The notes under the pieces were generated by a model. The model saw only the letters and a program-made list of their open reading frames with translations. It ran no database searches and was not told the DNA's origin. The position numbers were made by a program, and so were the translations under genes. A DNA stretch of 64,000 bases, from assembly GCA_951804985.1 (NCBI GenBank), contig OX638133.1:24396963-24460962 (forward strand). Reading direction: 5' to 3'. The stretch comes from Dryomyza anilis. Taxonomy: Eukaryota > Arthropoda > Insecta > Diptera > Dryomyzidae. Numbering within the stretch: position 1 is the stretch's first letter; the number at the start of each line of letters is the position of its first letter. Of this stretch, positions 1 to 11,157 are shown in pieces.

Positions 1-182
1 TTATGACCAGTCAAACGCAATAAATATAAATTTAAATCCACAAATTGAAAGCAACTATTGAAATTGAGTCTCATAACACACGCATTTCCATAAAAATAAA
101 TTTCTATATAAAACTGTTTTTTATAAAATTACTTTTTTTCATAAAATTATTTTTATTGACTACTCTAAAGCAAAATTGTATA

Positions 183-605
183 TTAAGTTTGGTCATTCGT
201 TTGTAACATCCAGAACGATGCATGTCCGGTATGAAAAATTAAATATATACATATATAATTGATCAGCATGACCTTCTGATTAGGTTTAGCGATGCACGCC
301 TGTCCGTCTTTCTGTTGGTTTAAATCACGATTGCATGGCAACTAGAAAACCTAGGTCAATAAAACTCCGAACTTAGATTACTTATACATCTGAGCTGTGT
401 GGTATTGAAAACGGGCGTAATTAGACGATTTTAACCAGTGACCCGACTACTTTGGTACAAATACTTCATCAACACTAACATCTATGGGTGAATTTTACTT
501 TATACCGGCCGAAGTAAACTTTTTTGCTCAAATATAAAGACCAATTATAACTTTCATAATTCTTAATAATTTTAATTTTAATACACCTACTATCAGAATT
601 ACCCT
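183..605 (+). repeat. TATACCCT-family dispersed repeat, relic
   Basis: This is a diverged copy of the dispersed repeat seen more completely at 34503-35275 and 52951-53565. Shared landmarks in order are TTTGTAAC, a TCCGGTATG block, TTGATCAGCATGACC, a GTCCGTCTTTCTG block, an AATCACGATTG block, CTTATACATCTGAGCTG and CCAGTGACCCGACTAC. The tail ACTATAACTTTC-like segment near 555 matches the 3' end of the 52.9-kb copy. The leading TATACCCT end is missing. No coding capacity is visible. Confidence 0.65.
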
Positions 606-1029
606 ACTTCAAATTTTCCCATCTGATTTTAACTTTCTTACAGGTTTCAATTTTTATTATATTTTGGAACATATTTTTGTTTATACTTTCGATAATTTTC
701 ATTTTTGTGTTTATTTTTTTTATATTTTCAGATATATTTTTTCTACAAACACCCAATACATAATTTCTACATAATTCGTGAGTGCCAACTCAGAGTGTTA
801 ACTGCATACTAAGTGTTTTTCTTATAACGTAAGTTTTTTATGATAACGATTGACATTTCTGGGCTCTTTAAGACAAATTTTTATTTAACAAAAAACTCGT
901 TTTCAAAACCTTTTAATTTTGCTCTTAATTACGCTGCACATTATAATCATATTCTATCTAATAAGATTTCTAAGTATTTGGTTTGAAAATTGATAAAAAT
1001 GTCAAGTAAAAAAATGTAAATCGGTGTAG

Positions 1030-1327
1030 TAAAGGGTTTTTCAACAGGGACGCTACAAAAGTAGAGCGACAGGGACAGCAAACGACGCCATATTTCTTGC
1101 CGCTCTTTTGACATTTCTCTTCAGTAAGGTTTGCCATTTCATGATGGAAAGATATACGAATTCGAATTTCGGTAGTAAATTTTAATAATTTCGACTCGTT
1201 GGCTCGTATATCTTTCCATCATGAAATGGCAAACCTTACTGAAGAGAAATGTCAAAAGAGCGGCAAGAAATATGGCGTCGTTTGCTTGAAAAAAACTTGT
1301 GTAGCGCTCTTATTGAAAAAACCTTTA
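1030..1327. mobile_element. MITE-like element with a perfect 83-bp hairpin core
   Basis: Positions 1077-1159 are the exact reverse complement of 1204-1286, giving 83 bp with no mismatch and a 44-base loop at 1160-1203. Outside the perfect core the arms continue as diverged inverted repeats to about 1030 (TAAAGGGTTTTTCAA) and 1327 (TTGAAAAAACCTTTA on the same strand). The size, terminal inverted repeats and absence of an ORF fit a non-autonomous DNA element. The short ORF across the right arm is incidental. A superfamily cannot be assigned because no clear target duplication is visible. Confidence 0.75.
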
Positions 1328-1417
1328 TTTAATAATGGTTTGGCTGAAATGAAACATTTTAAAATAGGTTTCTGCGGTATCGACGTTATTTCTGGTTTAT
1401 ATTTATATTAGTAAATT

Positions 1418-1695
1418 TAGCGTTGGTAGCTTAGTGTTTAGTGCGTTGGACTGCGTGCCGAAAAGTTCCATGTTCAAGTCTGGACTGGGGCTAGAAACAT
1501 TTTTCTATACCGCGCTACCTTTCGGCAGTAAATGGTAAACCTACGAGAGTAAAACATTGCCTATGAAAACCGCTCAGCCGCATTTTGGATTCCAGTTTGA
1601 GTACAAATATTACACGCACAGCTCAAAGTGATGAGAGAGCTCGACCTAAGTTCTTCAGGACTATAGCGCAAAACTATTCTTACTATTAATAATAG
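1418..1695 (+). mobile_element. tRNA-derived SINE, near full length
   Basis: The head resembles a tRNA gene: an A-box-like GGTAGCTTAGTG at 1425-1436 and a B-box-like GTTCAAGTCTG at 1472-1482, about 45 bases apart as in pol III promoters. Behind it is a tRNA-unrelated body (TCTATACCGCGCTACC, AGTAAATGGTAAACCTA, CTAAGTTCTTCAGGACT, TAGCGCAAAACTATT), then a short TTACTATTAATAATA-type tail. A second, 5'-truncated copy lies on the other strand at 57408-57574 and ends in a similar AAT repeat, so this is a dispersed family and not an isolated tRNA pseudogene. The acceptor stem does not pair, so it is not a functional tRNA. The family name is not recognised. Confidence 0.65.
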
Positions 1696-1699
1696 GGAT

Positions 1700-3110
1700 A
1701 TTCACGATTTTATTCACATTTCGTAAATTTGCTTAATAATTTAAAGTTATGATTATTTTCTTATTCAACGAAATAATTATCAACTAAATAATAATATTCA
1801 ACAAAAAAAATTGTTTAACACTTAAAGACTTTTTGCTTGACAGCAGCTCATGCTAATACAAATGTTCAAAGGCAAAATATAATAAACAGTATTTTCGTTT
1901 ACCACACATATGCAGTATAGAGGGTAACCATACACTTAATTAATTTGCAAAGTGGCCTGCAAGTATATAAATGATTTCACAAAAAAGAAATAAAAGTTTT
2001 AAAAATTATAAAATTAATATCATAAAATGTGTTATCAGCAAAGTCGGGCACATATTCATTATTTTTTTATTATTTCGTATATATGTTACTGTGTATTTTG
2101 TATTATTTAGAAATTAAATAATAATACTTTTAATTTTTTAATATATTTACGCAAATTCAAATGAAGAACACTCGCTGATAAGTAGCTATATTATATTTTT
2201 TATATATATTTTTTTTATTTATTATTTCATTTTATATTTTGTGAAAATATAACAAAAAAAAGTACCTATCGTATATGTATATCGTATATTTAACAGTCGG
2301 TCGCATCGTTTAAGAATACGAAAAAAAATACGTACGAATTACAAATTTATTATCAATTATAAGACATCGTTGTCGTTGTCGATGTTGAGGTCGAGGATCG
2401 AGTTCAAAATAACAAGCGGCTTATCAGAATTTTCCGCAGAGAGTGACTATAGAAAGAGAGGCATGATAACCTGTTTCAAAACATCTGAGTCAAATGATTA
2501 TTTCTATTTTGTTCACACTCTAAATAATGCTATTGCGTATGTAAGTTTTGAAATTGAAATATTTTGATTATAGTACGAACGGAAATACGAAATAGTAACG
2601 TAACGTAACAAACGGAAATACTGATGATTTGTATAAAAAATAAAATATTTAGAAATATATATAAAAACGAGTATATTTTTGCCAAAACCAACAACTATTC
2701 ATGATGTTTTTGAATTTGCTAAAAATAAATGCAAACAAAATAAATTCAAAATAGCATACAAAACAATAAAATATAAATAGAAAAAATATATATATAATAA
2801 GAAAATAAGAAAAACAATTTCAGTAAAACAATGAATTGGTAGGTAACGTTGAACATATGTTGTATTTTTTTCTATATGTAAAATGTTTCAAATTTTTGTA
2901 GGCTATTATAATTAATTAAACAATATATATAGAATACTAAAAAACGTATAATTAATAAACCGTAAAAATACTGTTTTCATAAGAAAGACAAATGTATAAT
3001 ATAAATACGAAAAAAATACATTTGTATTTGATTTACGTTCAAATACAAATGTAGTATTTGTGTTACTATATTAAAGTAGTTCTTTTGTATGACAAATAAC
3101 TACATAAATT
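1700..3110. other. AT-rich intergenic or intronic DNA
   Basis: This stretch is very AT-rich with many short A, T and TA runs. The small ORF at 2370-2567 has no recognisable domain. I see no other element here. Confidence 0.5.
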
Positions 3111-3180
3111 TCCATACGGTATTTTACTACATTTGTGTTGAAAATACTACATTTTGTATTTATTTATACGTGTTGAAAAA

Positions 3181-3307
3181 TCGAAGTCCGTCTTTCTGTT
3201 TGTTGAAATCACGATTGCATGAAAACCAGAGAATGAAACTTCGAATTTAGATTACTTATACATCTGAGCTGTCTGGTATTGATTGGACGATTTTAACCAG
3301 TGACCCG
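3181..3307 (+). repeat. TATACCCT-family fragment inside tandem unit 1
   Basis: About 127 bp matches the middle of the TATACCCT family (GTCCGTCTTTCTGTTTG, AATCACGATTGCATG, ACTTATACATCTGAGCTG, ACCAGTGACCCGACTAC). It is flanked exactly by two identical 35-bp direct repeats, 3146-3180 and 3308-3342. Confidence 0.75.
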
Positions 3308-3647
3308 ACTACATTTTGTATTTATTTATACGTGTTGAAAAATGTAAATAACTATTATAACTGTGTTTACTTTTAGCACATTCTGTATTTATTTTTTTAA
3401 CTTCAAAATTACTAAGTCCGTATTTATTTTTTACAACATTATGTATTTATTTAAATGTAAATTAATTATGTATTACACATTCTCTATAAACTAAAACTGA
3501 AAAACAAAACGCGAAAGAAATTTAAATTCAAAATCTGGTTTCGTTTTCCATACTTTGTAAAACTAACAATAACACTTTCCAAGCGATATTTTACTACACT
3601 TGTGTTGAAAAGACTACATTTTGTATTTATTTATACGTGTTGAAAAA

Positions 3648-3804
3648 ACGATGTCCACTTGTCCTTCTTTTTGTTTGTTGAAATCACGATTGCATGGAAA
3701 TCATCGGATCTAGAGCAATGAAACTCCGAATTTAGATTACTTATAAATCTGAGCTGTTTGGTATTGAAAATGGGCGTAATTGGAAGATTTTAACCAGTGA
3801 CCGG
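3648..3804 (+). repeat. TATACCCT-family fragment inside tandem unit 2
   Basis: This is the paralogue of 3181-3307, slightly longer. It retains AAATGGGCGTAATTGG, which unit 1 has lost. It sits between the same pair of direct repeats. Confidence 0.7.
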
Positions 3805-4120
3805 ACTACATTTTTTATTTATTTATACGTGTTGAAAAATGTAAATAACTATTATATCTTCTTTTACTATCTTCAGTATTTATTTCTTTAACTTCAAAAT
3901 GGCTAAGTCTGCATTTATTTTTAATACATTCTGTATTTATTTAAATATAAATTCATTAAGTATTTCACTTCCTCTATAAACTTAAAAGCGAAAAACAAAA
4001 CGCGAAAGAAATTTAAATTAAAAATCTGGTTTCGTTTTCAATAATTTTTCAAAAACTAACGTTGACACTGCATTTCCATAAGACATTTTATTACATTTGT
4101 GTTGAAAAGACTACATTTTG

Positions 4121-4143
4121 TATTTATTTACTTATTTATTTAG

Positions 4144-4230
<87 letters not shown>

Positions 4231-4231
4231 T
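4121..4231 (+). repeat. (TTTA)n microsatellite
   Basis: About 27 copies of TTTA with one early interruption (CTTATTTATTTAG). It lies in the third tandem unit, at the place where units 1 and 2 carry TTTGTATTTATTTATACG. The ORF reading IYLF repeats across it is an artefact. Confidence 0.95.
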
Positions 4232-4489
4232 ACGTGTTGAAAATCAAATAACTATTATATCAACGTTTACTTTTACTACTTTCTGTATTTATTTCATTAA
4301 CTTCAAAATTTACTGCGACTGCATTTTTTTACTACATTCTGTGTTTATTTAAATGGGAATTCATTATGTATTACACTTGCTCTATAAACTTATAACTAAA
4401 AAACAAAACGCATAAGAAATTCAAATTCGAAATCTGATTTCGTTTTCTAAGCATTTCAAAAACTAACATTGATACTGCAAAATAGTAGG

Positions 4490-5230
4490 GTAACTTAAAA
4501 TGCAAAAATAAATAAAATTAATGTAGTATTTTTAACTTAATAGCCAGGCTACCTAAATACCTACGTATGCAGCTATATATTTAAATTAGTTTGTATTTCG
4601 TAGTTCAATTTTTTTATTTCGTATATTTCGGTATTTCGAGTGTTTTATTTTTGGACACAAACTACGTAAGCAAGCAACCAACAGACATGCAAAACATTTT
4701 GTCGAGCGGATCTATTATATTGTGGCGCTGATGGCCCACAATGTGCCGCCACCACCGCTGGTACTACCCCGAAACCAGCGCCCCTCCTGACCTACAGCGT
4801 ATATAGCATATCGTATTGTGTGACTTTGTGTAAATACTAAACAATGTTGGCGATTTTTCAAATAGCACTGAGCACTCAGCGAAATTGACTATGTGCTCGA
4901 AAGTGCGAAAAAGCAAAAGTCCAAAGTGCTGCCAATTAAATATGCAAATGGCAGCACAAAACGATACATGAAATAGTTGCTGTTTCTCTGTCGTCAATTT
5001 AAATAAAAAAACCTGACGGATGCAAATTAGCTGACCACAAAACAAGTTATTGAAGCGATTTTTGTGTTAGACTTTGATTGGTTTGGATTTTAATATGGCG
5101 TGGAAAAAAAACTCAAGTGATTAATTCATTGTGTGACGACAGTTACGCTTTTTTATTTTTATTAATTTGAATTTATTTTATTTTATTCATTTTTATATTA
5201 TTTATATGTGTTTTTGTTATCTACAATAAA
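4490..5230. other. Sequence without recognised features
   Basis: The part around 4660-5050 is more balanced in composition than its surroundings, and the minus strand is open over 4764-5045. No protein family, splice structure or RNA gene could be recognised. Confidence 0.4.
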
Positions 5231-5420
5231 AGTTAATTTGATCATCGATAACCGTCTGTCTGTCTGTGGAAATCACTTTTACAGAAAAACCAAAAGAGCC
5301 AGTTCAACGAAATTTAGTAATTTAGACTACTTGTATCACTACTCTGATTGGTATTGAATATGGTAAGCGATTAACCTGTGTTCCGAAATCCCCACATTTG
5401 TAAATATACCTTATATCCTT
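5228..5420 (+). repeat. TATACCCT-family fragment
   Basis: This carries CCGTCTGTCTGTCTG, AAATCACTTTTACAG, AAAACCAAAAGAGC, ACTTGTATCACTACTCTGAT and TTGGTATTGAATATGG in the order found in the family copies at 183-605 and 52951-53565. Both ends are missing. Confidence 0.6.
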
Positions 5421-5659
5421 ATATTTTAGTTGAAATTTTCGCTATTAGGGAAGTCATTAAGATGGTCTGGTCGTCATGTTTAACATGAGACTATGTCAAA
5501 TTACGATAATCAGTTCCCGATCTGTTCTGAGGTAACTCTTGGAATTCTTCTACTTTACCGGAAAATTTGAAGTTATTTTTAAACAACCCGCTTTACTTTA
5601 TAATAAAAAATATTCCTTAAAAAACCCGATATTCAGTTGACCTACCCATGAGTACATAT

Positions 5660-6215
5660 GGGTAGCCCAGTAGTGATGTGCGAAAAATTGCAAGACTCTG
5701 GTGCATGTTCTTGCAGTTTTTGCAATATCATCATTCCGATGCAAGAACAAGACTGACACTGCAAGAATAAAAGCAAGAACAAGACTAACATTGCAAGAAA
5801 TGCGCAAAAACAAATAAAAAGTAACATCAAAAAGTGACTTAGTTCGTTTCGTATACCAGAATGTGACTACTACATTTTGCAAGAAATACAAGACTCTTGC
5901 AGCAAGAATATGACTGACCCTGCAAGAACAAGATCGACACCTACCGATGCAAGAACAAGATCGACACCTATCGATGCAAGAACAAGACTAACATTGCAAG
6001 AAGTGCGCAAGAACAAATAAAACGAAGCATTACTAAGTAATTTAGTTCGTTTCGTCTACCAGAATCTAGCTCCTACATTATGCAAGAAATACAAGACTCT
6101 TGCAGCAAGAAAAAGACTGAACCAGCAAGAACAAGATTAACCTACCGATGCAGGAACAAGACTGAATCTGCAAGAACAAGAGCTGTCTTGTTCATGTTCT
6201 TGCATTTGCTCATCA
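5660..6215 (+). repeat. GCAAGAACAAGA minisatellite with ~200-bp higher-order units
   Basis: The motif (T)GCAAGAACAAGAC/T recurs more than ten times with variable spacers such as TGACACTGCAAG and GATCGACACCTACCGA. A larger unit containing TTAGTTCGTTTCGT(A/C)TACCAGAAT and TGCAAGAAATACAAGACTC occurs twice, about 200 bp apart. Related sequence occurs at 18300-18595 (+) and 23105-23480 (-), so the motif belongs to a dispersed family. Confidence 0.8.
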
Positions 6216-6440
6216 TTTGCTTTGGATAACTTACGGTTTGACTATAACTCACGATTTTCTTCTAACTACATCAAAATAATTCTACTTCAAAATTTATCAT
6301 TTGACCCAACTTATTGATTTTGTATTGCATTGTAATGTTTTGTACTGTACAAGAACCAGAACGATCCTGGAAAAACGCAAGCTCATCTTAACTCACGGTT
6401 CGACTATAACTTACGATTTTCTTTCTGTTGGACTGTTTTG

Positions 6441-6514
6441 ACTGTATTGCACTGTATTGCACTGTATTGTACTGTATTGTACTGTATTGTATTGTACTGT
6501 ATTGTACTGTATTG
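6441..6514 (+). repeat. (ACTGTATTGT)n 10-bp minisatellite
   Basis: About seven copies of a 10-bp unit, ACTGTATTGC then ACTGTATTGT, the last copies rearranged by half-units. Confidence 0.9.
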
Positions 6515-6522
6515 AATAATGA

Positions 6523-6690
6523 TCGATGTGTTAATATAAAGACCTTGTGGAAATAAAACTCTAAATGCAGACTAAGCGTATCTAAAGTATGGATTTGGTA
6601 TACAATGAAAGAGGAGAATGTATATGAGTCAAGGACTGATTTTGATCCGATGTATCTTAAGGCCCGATGTAACTGGACATTGATGGTTCG
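6523..6690 (+). repeat. Dispersed segment shared with 10764-10945
   Basis: The blocks AAGACCT(T/C)GTGGAAATAAAA, GCAGACTAAGCGTATCTAAA, AGTATGGATTTGG, AATGAAAGAGGAGAA and CCGATGTATCTTAAGGCCCG occur in the same order and orientation at 10764-10945. This copy is a solitary piece of the tandem family at 9890-11130. The ORF over it is not conserved between the copies. Confidence 0.75.
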
Positions 6691-7099
6691 GTATTGTAAT
6701 GTATTGTACTGTACTCAAGACCCTTTGGCATATCAGTTCGGGTTCCAAGATTTTTTTTTAAACCGGTTCCGGCTCCTATTTTATTTTAAATATTTAAATT
6801 CTTGCGGTCTCTGACAGGGGCTAACAGGGACTTTTTAAAATAGCTGTTCCGGTTCCGGTTCTGGTTCTATACATTTTCAAATGCAGGTCCAATAATCGAA
6901 GGGTTCCGGTACCGTGACGGATTCCGGTTCTTTGCAGTCTCTGATTATACTGTATTGAACTGCACTGTACTTTATAGTACAAGATTATAGTACAAGATTA
7001 ACAACACTCACGGTAGGACCCGCATTAAAAACCAGTCTAAACTAAATAAAATATTTATCAATTATTACGTAGGTGTTACTTACGAATGCGCTCTAAAAA

Positions 7100-9360
7100 A
7101 AAAAGAAAAAAAATAGTCATTCAAACGATCGCACATTTAAACCAGAAAGAGGGAGATAGAGGTAAACGGCGGCGATGTTCGAATGGATACAAATGAAAAA
7201 TGTAAATAAAAGATACAAAATTTTGAAGGACGGAATTTCGCAGTGGCGACAACAAACATCGGCAATAACAAAAATACCAACAATAGCAACAACAACTATA
7301 GCTGCAATGCCTACATTATGCAGAGAGGGGGCGCAACAAGCAGGCCGCTGGCAGCCAGTCAACCAGGCGGCGACGGTGGCGGTCAAACTAGTCCGTTGCG
7401 TTTTAATATTTTTTTTTTGTTTGTGTTGCAACAGAGTTGCCAACTACACTAAACAATATGAGGTGCAATCGAAGAAAAGCATTTAAAAAAGCAGCTTAGT
7501 AAACACAAAAAAGATATTCGTTCATATGACTCGTCAGAACAAACAAGAAGAAAATCAAAGAGCGCACTTGGAAATATGAAAAACATGACAATGTCCGTCC
7601 GCAGACGAGGGTATTCCTCAGCACCAAAGCATACCATGCCATGCCATATCATAATAGAAGATACCAACCCATATCATATCAGACCATACGACTTGACATG
7701 GAGGTGAACGTGTTTTTTTTTGTTGTTGTTGTATTTTCAGTATCGGTTAATGTTTTTCTAATATTTATGGTTATTGCATTGAGTAGGTTCACAACAAAAG
7801 ATGGGCACAGCAATGATATTCCAAAGCATTTCCTAATAAACGCATTTCAAGTACTTGACAGACAGACGGGATAGACATAGATAGATACGCACAAGAGATA
7901 CTTACATATTATAGATACTTTATGGCAGATACTTTGAGTGTTAATCCTTTTATGTGTGAGTGTGTGCGTGCGTGAGTTGGCTGTATGTTCGTGTGTGTGT
8001 TTTTTGGCAGGTATCCTGGCGCCGTTCTAATGTATTGTGTTTACGTTATGCTGCTGCTGCAGGTACCTTTGTACCAAAGATACTTGATTTCCTATTGTAT
8101 CTTTGAAGTGCGACATGCTGTGCGAGATACACTCGAAGTTGTTATTATTCTGTTGATTTGTGTAAAATGTTGACTTTCTTGCATTGGGTATTCCTTGAAA
8201 TTCATTGGAATTTCGGTTGTAATTCCATGTATCTCGAACATATGATTTACTTTGTTGCTGTTGTTGTTGTTTTTATATTTATATTATCACGATCACAAAC
8301 ACTGCGACATTTTTGGATTTCACTAATTTGCTTTGTGTTTTTTTAATAGCCGTATCGCGTATTACGTATGCAGCTAGCTGCTCACTGCATTACGTGACAA
8401 AACGACGCGCAAAACCGCTGTGCCCAACAAATGCAAAATTTAAATAACAAAATTGAAAAACTACTACTGATCGTCGTTGTTGCGCTGATCACTTGAGCCA
8501 ACGGAGCGCCAACGCAGTCGGCAGTATTTAAATTTAAATAAATTTATACAACAAAAACAACGAAAAAAAACGAAATTCTTTCGATGTTTTGCTTACGTAT
8601 TACGCGTTTAAATCATTCTATTTTTTGTTATATGTTTCGTATTCATTCTTTGATACCGACCGACCGATCGACCGACCGATCATCAGTGAAATATTTTCGA
8701 GACCAACGTAGCTCCTCCACGGCCAGGCCAGACGTCGTGCGAAATGTGAAAACTATTCACGTCAAAAAAACAACACTTTAAAAATAAAAACAAGCACCAC
8801 ACACTGATCGAAACGTTTCGTATTGCGATTGAATTTTTATTTTTTTCGTACGCCACACTTTACGTTGTTTTCTTTTCTTGTCTTTGCTGCGCAAGCCGTA
8901 CGAACGAACACCCGTTCTTCAAGAGCTACCGTAACGAAGTGTGCGATCGTTCGAGTGCGGCGATCGATCGCATTCGTTGTATCTGCCTGTTGCAAGAACT
9001 CTTGTGACGACGACGACTACTACTACTGAGACGACGACTACAACAAAGATCGGTGTTTTGTTGTTGTTTGTGTTCGAGACACACAATCGTCCAAGTGTCG
9101 GACGGACATAGTCTTCGTGATCGTCGTTTTTGTTGACTTCGTCACTTGGCTTTGGCCTAGGCTTGTGCGCTCGTTGGTACCTCCAACGGGGCCGCGTGTA
9201 TTGATCGTTATATCTATCGATCACTTGGACGGACGGGCAGACAAACGGTCGTTAGGCCGGTTCCTTATTTGCACTTAAGCGGTAATCGCATAATATGTGC
9301 AACAGCCGCGACACAGAACACCGCCGAATAACTACCAGAATTACTCACATTTGAAATTAA
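7100..9360. other. Mixed-composition island without recognised gene
   Basis: The segment contains CAA/TTG-type trinucleotide runs (7230-7330, 7720-7735, 8255-8275), CGAC and CGATCG clusters (8655-8690, 8935-8975) and GAC/TAC triplets at 9005-9040. ORFs of up to about 108 codons exist on both strands but are low-complexity and overlap one another without a recognisable domain. A higher CpG and GATC density than the flanks suggests unique regulatory or untranslated sequence, which is only an inference. Confidence 0.35.
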
Positions 9361-9376
9361 CAGCGCACATTCGGGG

Positions 9377-9420
9377 GAATTCTCTCTTTGTTTTGCATCG
9401 CACACTGAGAGAGAATTCGT
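9377..9420. repeat. Short perfect hairpin
   Basis: GAATTCTCTCT near 9378 is inverted as AGAGAGAATTC near 9408, with about 20 bases between. It abuts the start of the 21-bp array. Confidence 0.7.
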
Positions 9421-9424
9421 TGAT

Positions 9425-9875
9425 AAAACCAGAGACGGTTATATGAGATTCAGAGACGGTTATACGAGATTCAGAGATAGTTATTCGAGATCCAGCGCAG
9501 TTACTCGAGACCCAGAGACACTTATACGAAATCCAGAGACAGTTAAACGAAATTCAGAGACTGTTATACGAGATCCAGAGACGGTTATACGAGATCCAAA
9601 AACGGTTATACGAAATCTAGGGTAGCTACTCAAGACCCAGAGACAGTTCTACGAGATCCAGAGACAGTTATTCGAGATCCAGAGACAAGTATAGGAAATT
9701 CAGAGACAGTTTTACGAGATCTTGAGACAGTTATACGAGATCCAGAGACGTTTATACAAAATCTAGGGCAGTTACTCGAGACCCAGAGTCAGTTATACGA
9801 GATTCTGAGACACTTATACGAGACCCAGAGATAGTTATACGAGATCCAGAGTTGGTTATACGACATCCATAGACA
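9425..9875 (+). repeat. ~21-bp minisatellite, about 21 copies
   Basis: The consensus is close to CCAGAGACAGTTATACGAGAT, in units of 20-22 bp. A variant unit (CTAGGGTAGCTACTCAAGAC near 9617, CTAGGGCAGTTACTCGAGAC near 9759) recurs about seven units apart, hinting at a higher-order repeat. Because the unit is a multiple of three, it gives a 61-codon ORF with RDPETVI-like heptads. Nothing suggests translation. Confidence 0.92.
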
Positions 9876-9889
9876 TTTTTATAATATAT

Positions 9890-11130
9890 TCGAAGAACAT
9901 GGAGATTCAGATTTTAATACCCGACCTTGTTCAAGTCCATGTTACGATATGTAATAAGTCCACGTTAGATATATTTATATTCTGACTGACATAAGCTAGA
10001 TGAACGAAATTTCTTTTAAAATAGACTGACGACGAAGAAATACATAAGGGACGCAGTGCGTTCATATATAAAGGGTAAGATGAGTAAAATTTGATTACGA
10101 AAACCTCCTTCGATTGAGGACCTTCTTATCAATTCAATGTAAAAAAAGGACAGATTCGAGTAATAACTAACACCTCACAGGGACGCAGTGCGTACATATG
10201 TAAAGGGACGATGAAGGTGAAGAAAATTTGATTATGATGTTGATAGTTGCGAGGAACTGTAACGATTGAGATAATGTCAGGATCTACGGATCTGTTAATG
10301 AAAATTATGCCCGATTCGAGCAAAGAATGATCGATATATGAATCGGAGCACCTGATCTTAATGTATGTATTTGATTTGAACGGCCATGATCATATGGATC
10401 TGTAGACCCGATGTAAATGACATAAGAACACTATATGTGTGAGATGATTCAATGGTTAATGATATCCAAGAGTTATTCTGAAGGTCAGGTGCAAATAATG
10501 CCTTGTATTCAGACTAAGAATGTCTAATGTATGGATGTGAAGGGTTTATATAAATGAAAAATGGCAAAGTATGTAAATACAAACTCTGTTCGATTTAAGT
10601 AAAGAGTGGTCGATATGTATATATGATAGGAGCCGATGTCAAGAACAAAATGAGGTTATATGTATTTGATGGAGCGATAATCATAAACGGTATATAGATC
10701 TAAAGCCCCGTTGTAAATGCCAAAAGAATGCTTTTTGAATAAGAAGATCCGAAACATTTAAATAATGATCTTTGTTTTGATATGAAGACCTCGTGGAAAT
10801 AAAAATCTGAATGCAGACTAAGCGTATCTAAAGTATGGATTTGGCATAAAATGAAAGAGGAGAAAGTATGCGAGTTAAGGACTGATTTAGATCAAGAATT
10901 TCCGATGTATCTTAAGGCCCGATGTAACTGGACAAAAATGGCTCGGATGATGTCGACAATTGTTGAGGGTCGACAAGAGTTGATTCGTTGTGACTGAAAT
11001 TGGAAAATAATGCTTTATGTACTGCAATCAGATATTATGGATTCTTTATAAATAAAATAACGTCGCAAAGTTTTGATTCAAGTGAGAAGTGGTTGATATA
11101 TGAAACTGAGGAAGCGATCTAAATGAAAAA
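9890..11130 (+). repeat. Degenerate ~280-bp tandem repeat
   Basis: A motif of the form GATT(C/T)(G/A)A(G/A)(C/T)(A/G)AAG(A/T)(A/G)TGGTCGATAT occurs near 10310, 10588 and 11068. AGACTAAG(A/C)(A/G)T(G/A)TCTAA occurs near 10510 and 10818, each followed by GTATGGAT. GGGACGCAGTGCGT(T/A)CATAT occurs near 10049 and 10180. Spacings of about 270-310 bp indicate four or five decayed monomers. No RNA or protein product is suggested. Confidence 0.6.
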
Positions 11131-11157
11131 TTATGCTGTATGGATCTAAAAGGGGCA

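Larger units (their letters stand above)
3111..4490 (+). repeat. Tandem triplication of a ~480-bp unit
   Basis: Three successive diverged units start near 3111, 3578 and 4073. Each opens with a TTTCCA...TTTTA(C/T)TACA(T/C)TTGTGTTGAAAA block, and each carries ACTACATTTTGTATTTATTT, an AACTATTATA(A/T)C block, TTAACTTCAAAAT and a CTCTATAAACT...AAAACAAAACGC block. Units 1 and 2 contain a TATACCCT-family fragment (3181-3307 and about 3648-3804) between 35-bp direct repeats that are identical in unit 1. Unit 3 lacks that fragment and has a long TTTA array in its place. Confidence 0.8.

Noticed and set aside
1418..1490. Functional tRNA gene.
   Set aside because: Box-like motifs exist, but the acceptor and anticodon stems do not pair and the segment continues as a dispersed SINE body.
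7117..7486. Overlapping ORFs of 103-108 codons on opposite strands.
   Set aside because: They are driven by CAA/GTT triplets, have no recognisable domain, and cannot both be coding.
9425..9875. CRISPR-like array.
   Set aside because: Units are contiguous with no unique spacers, and the context is eukaryotic.
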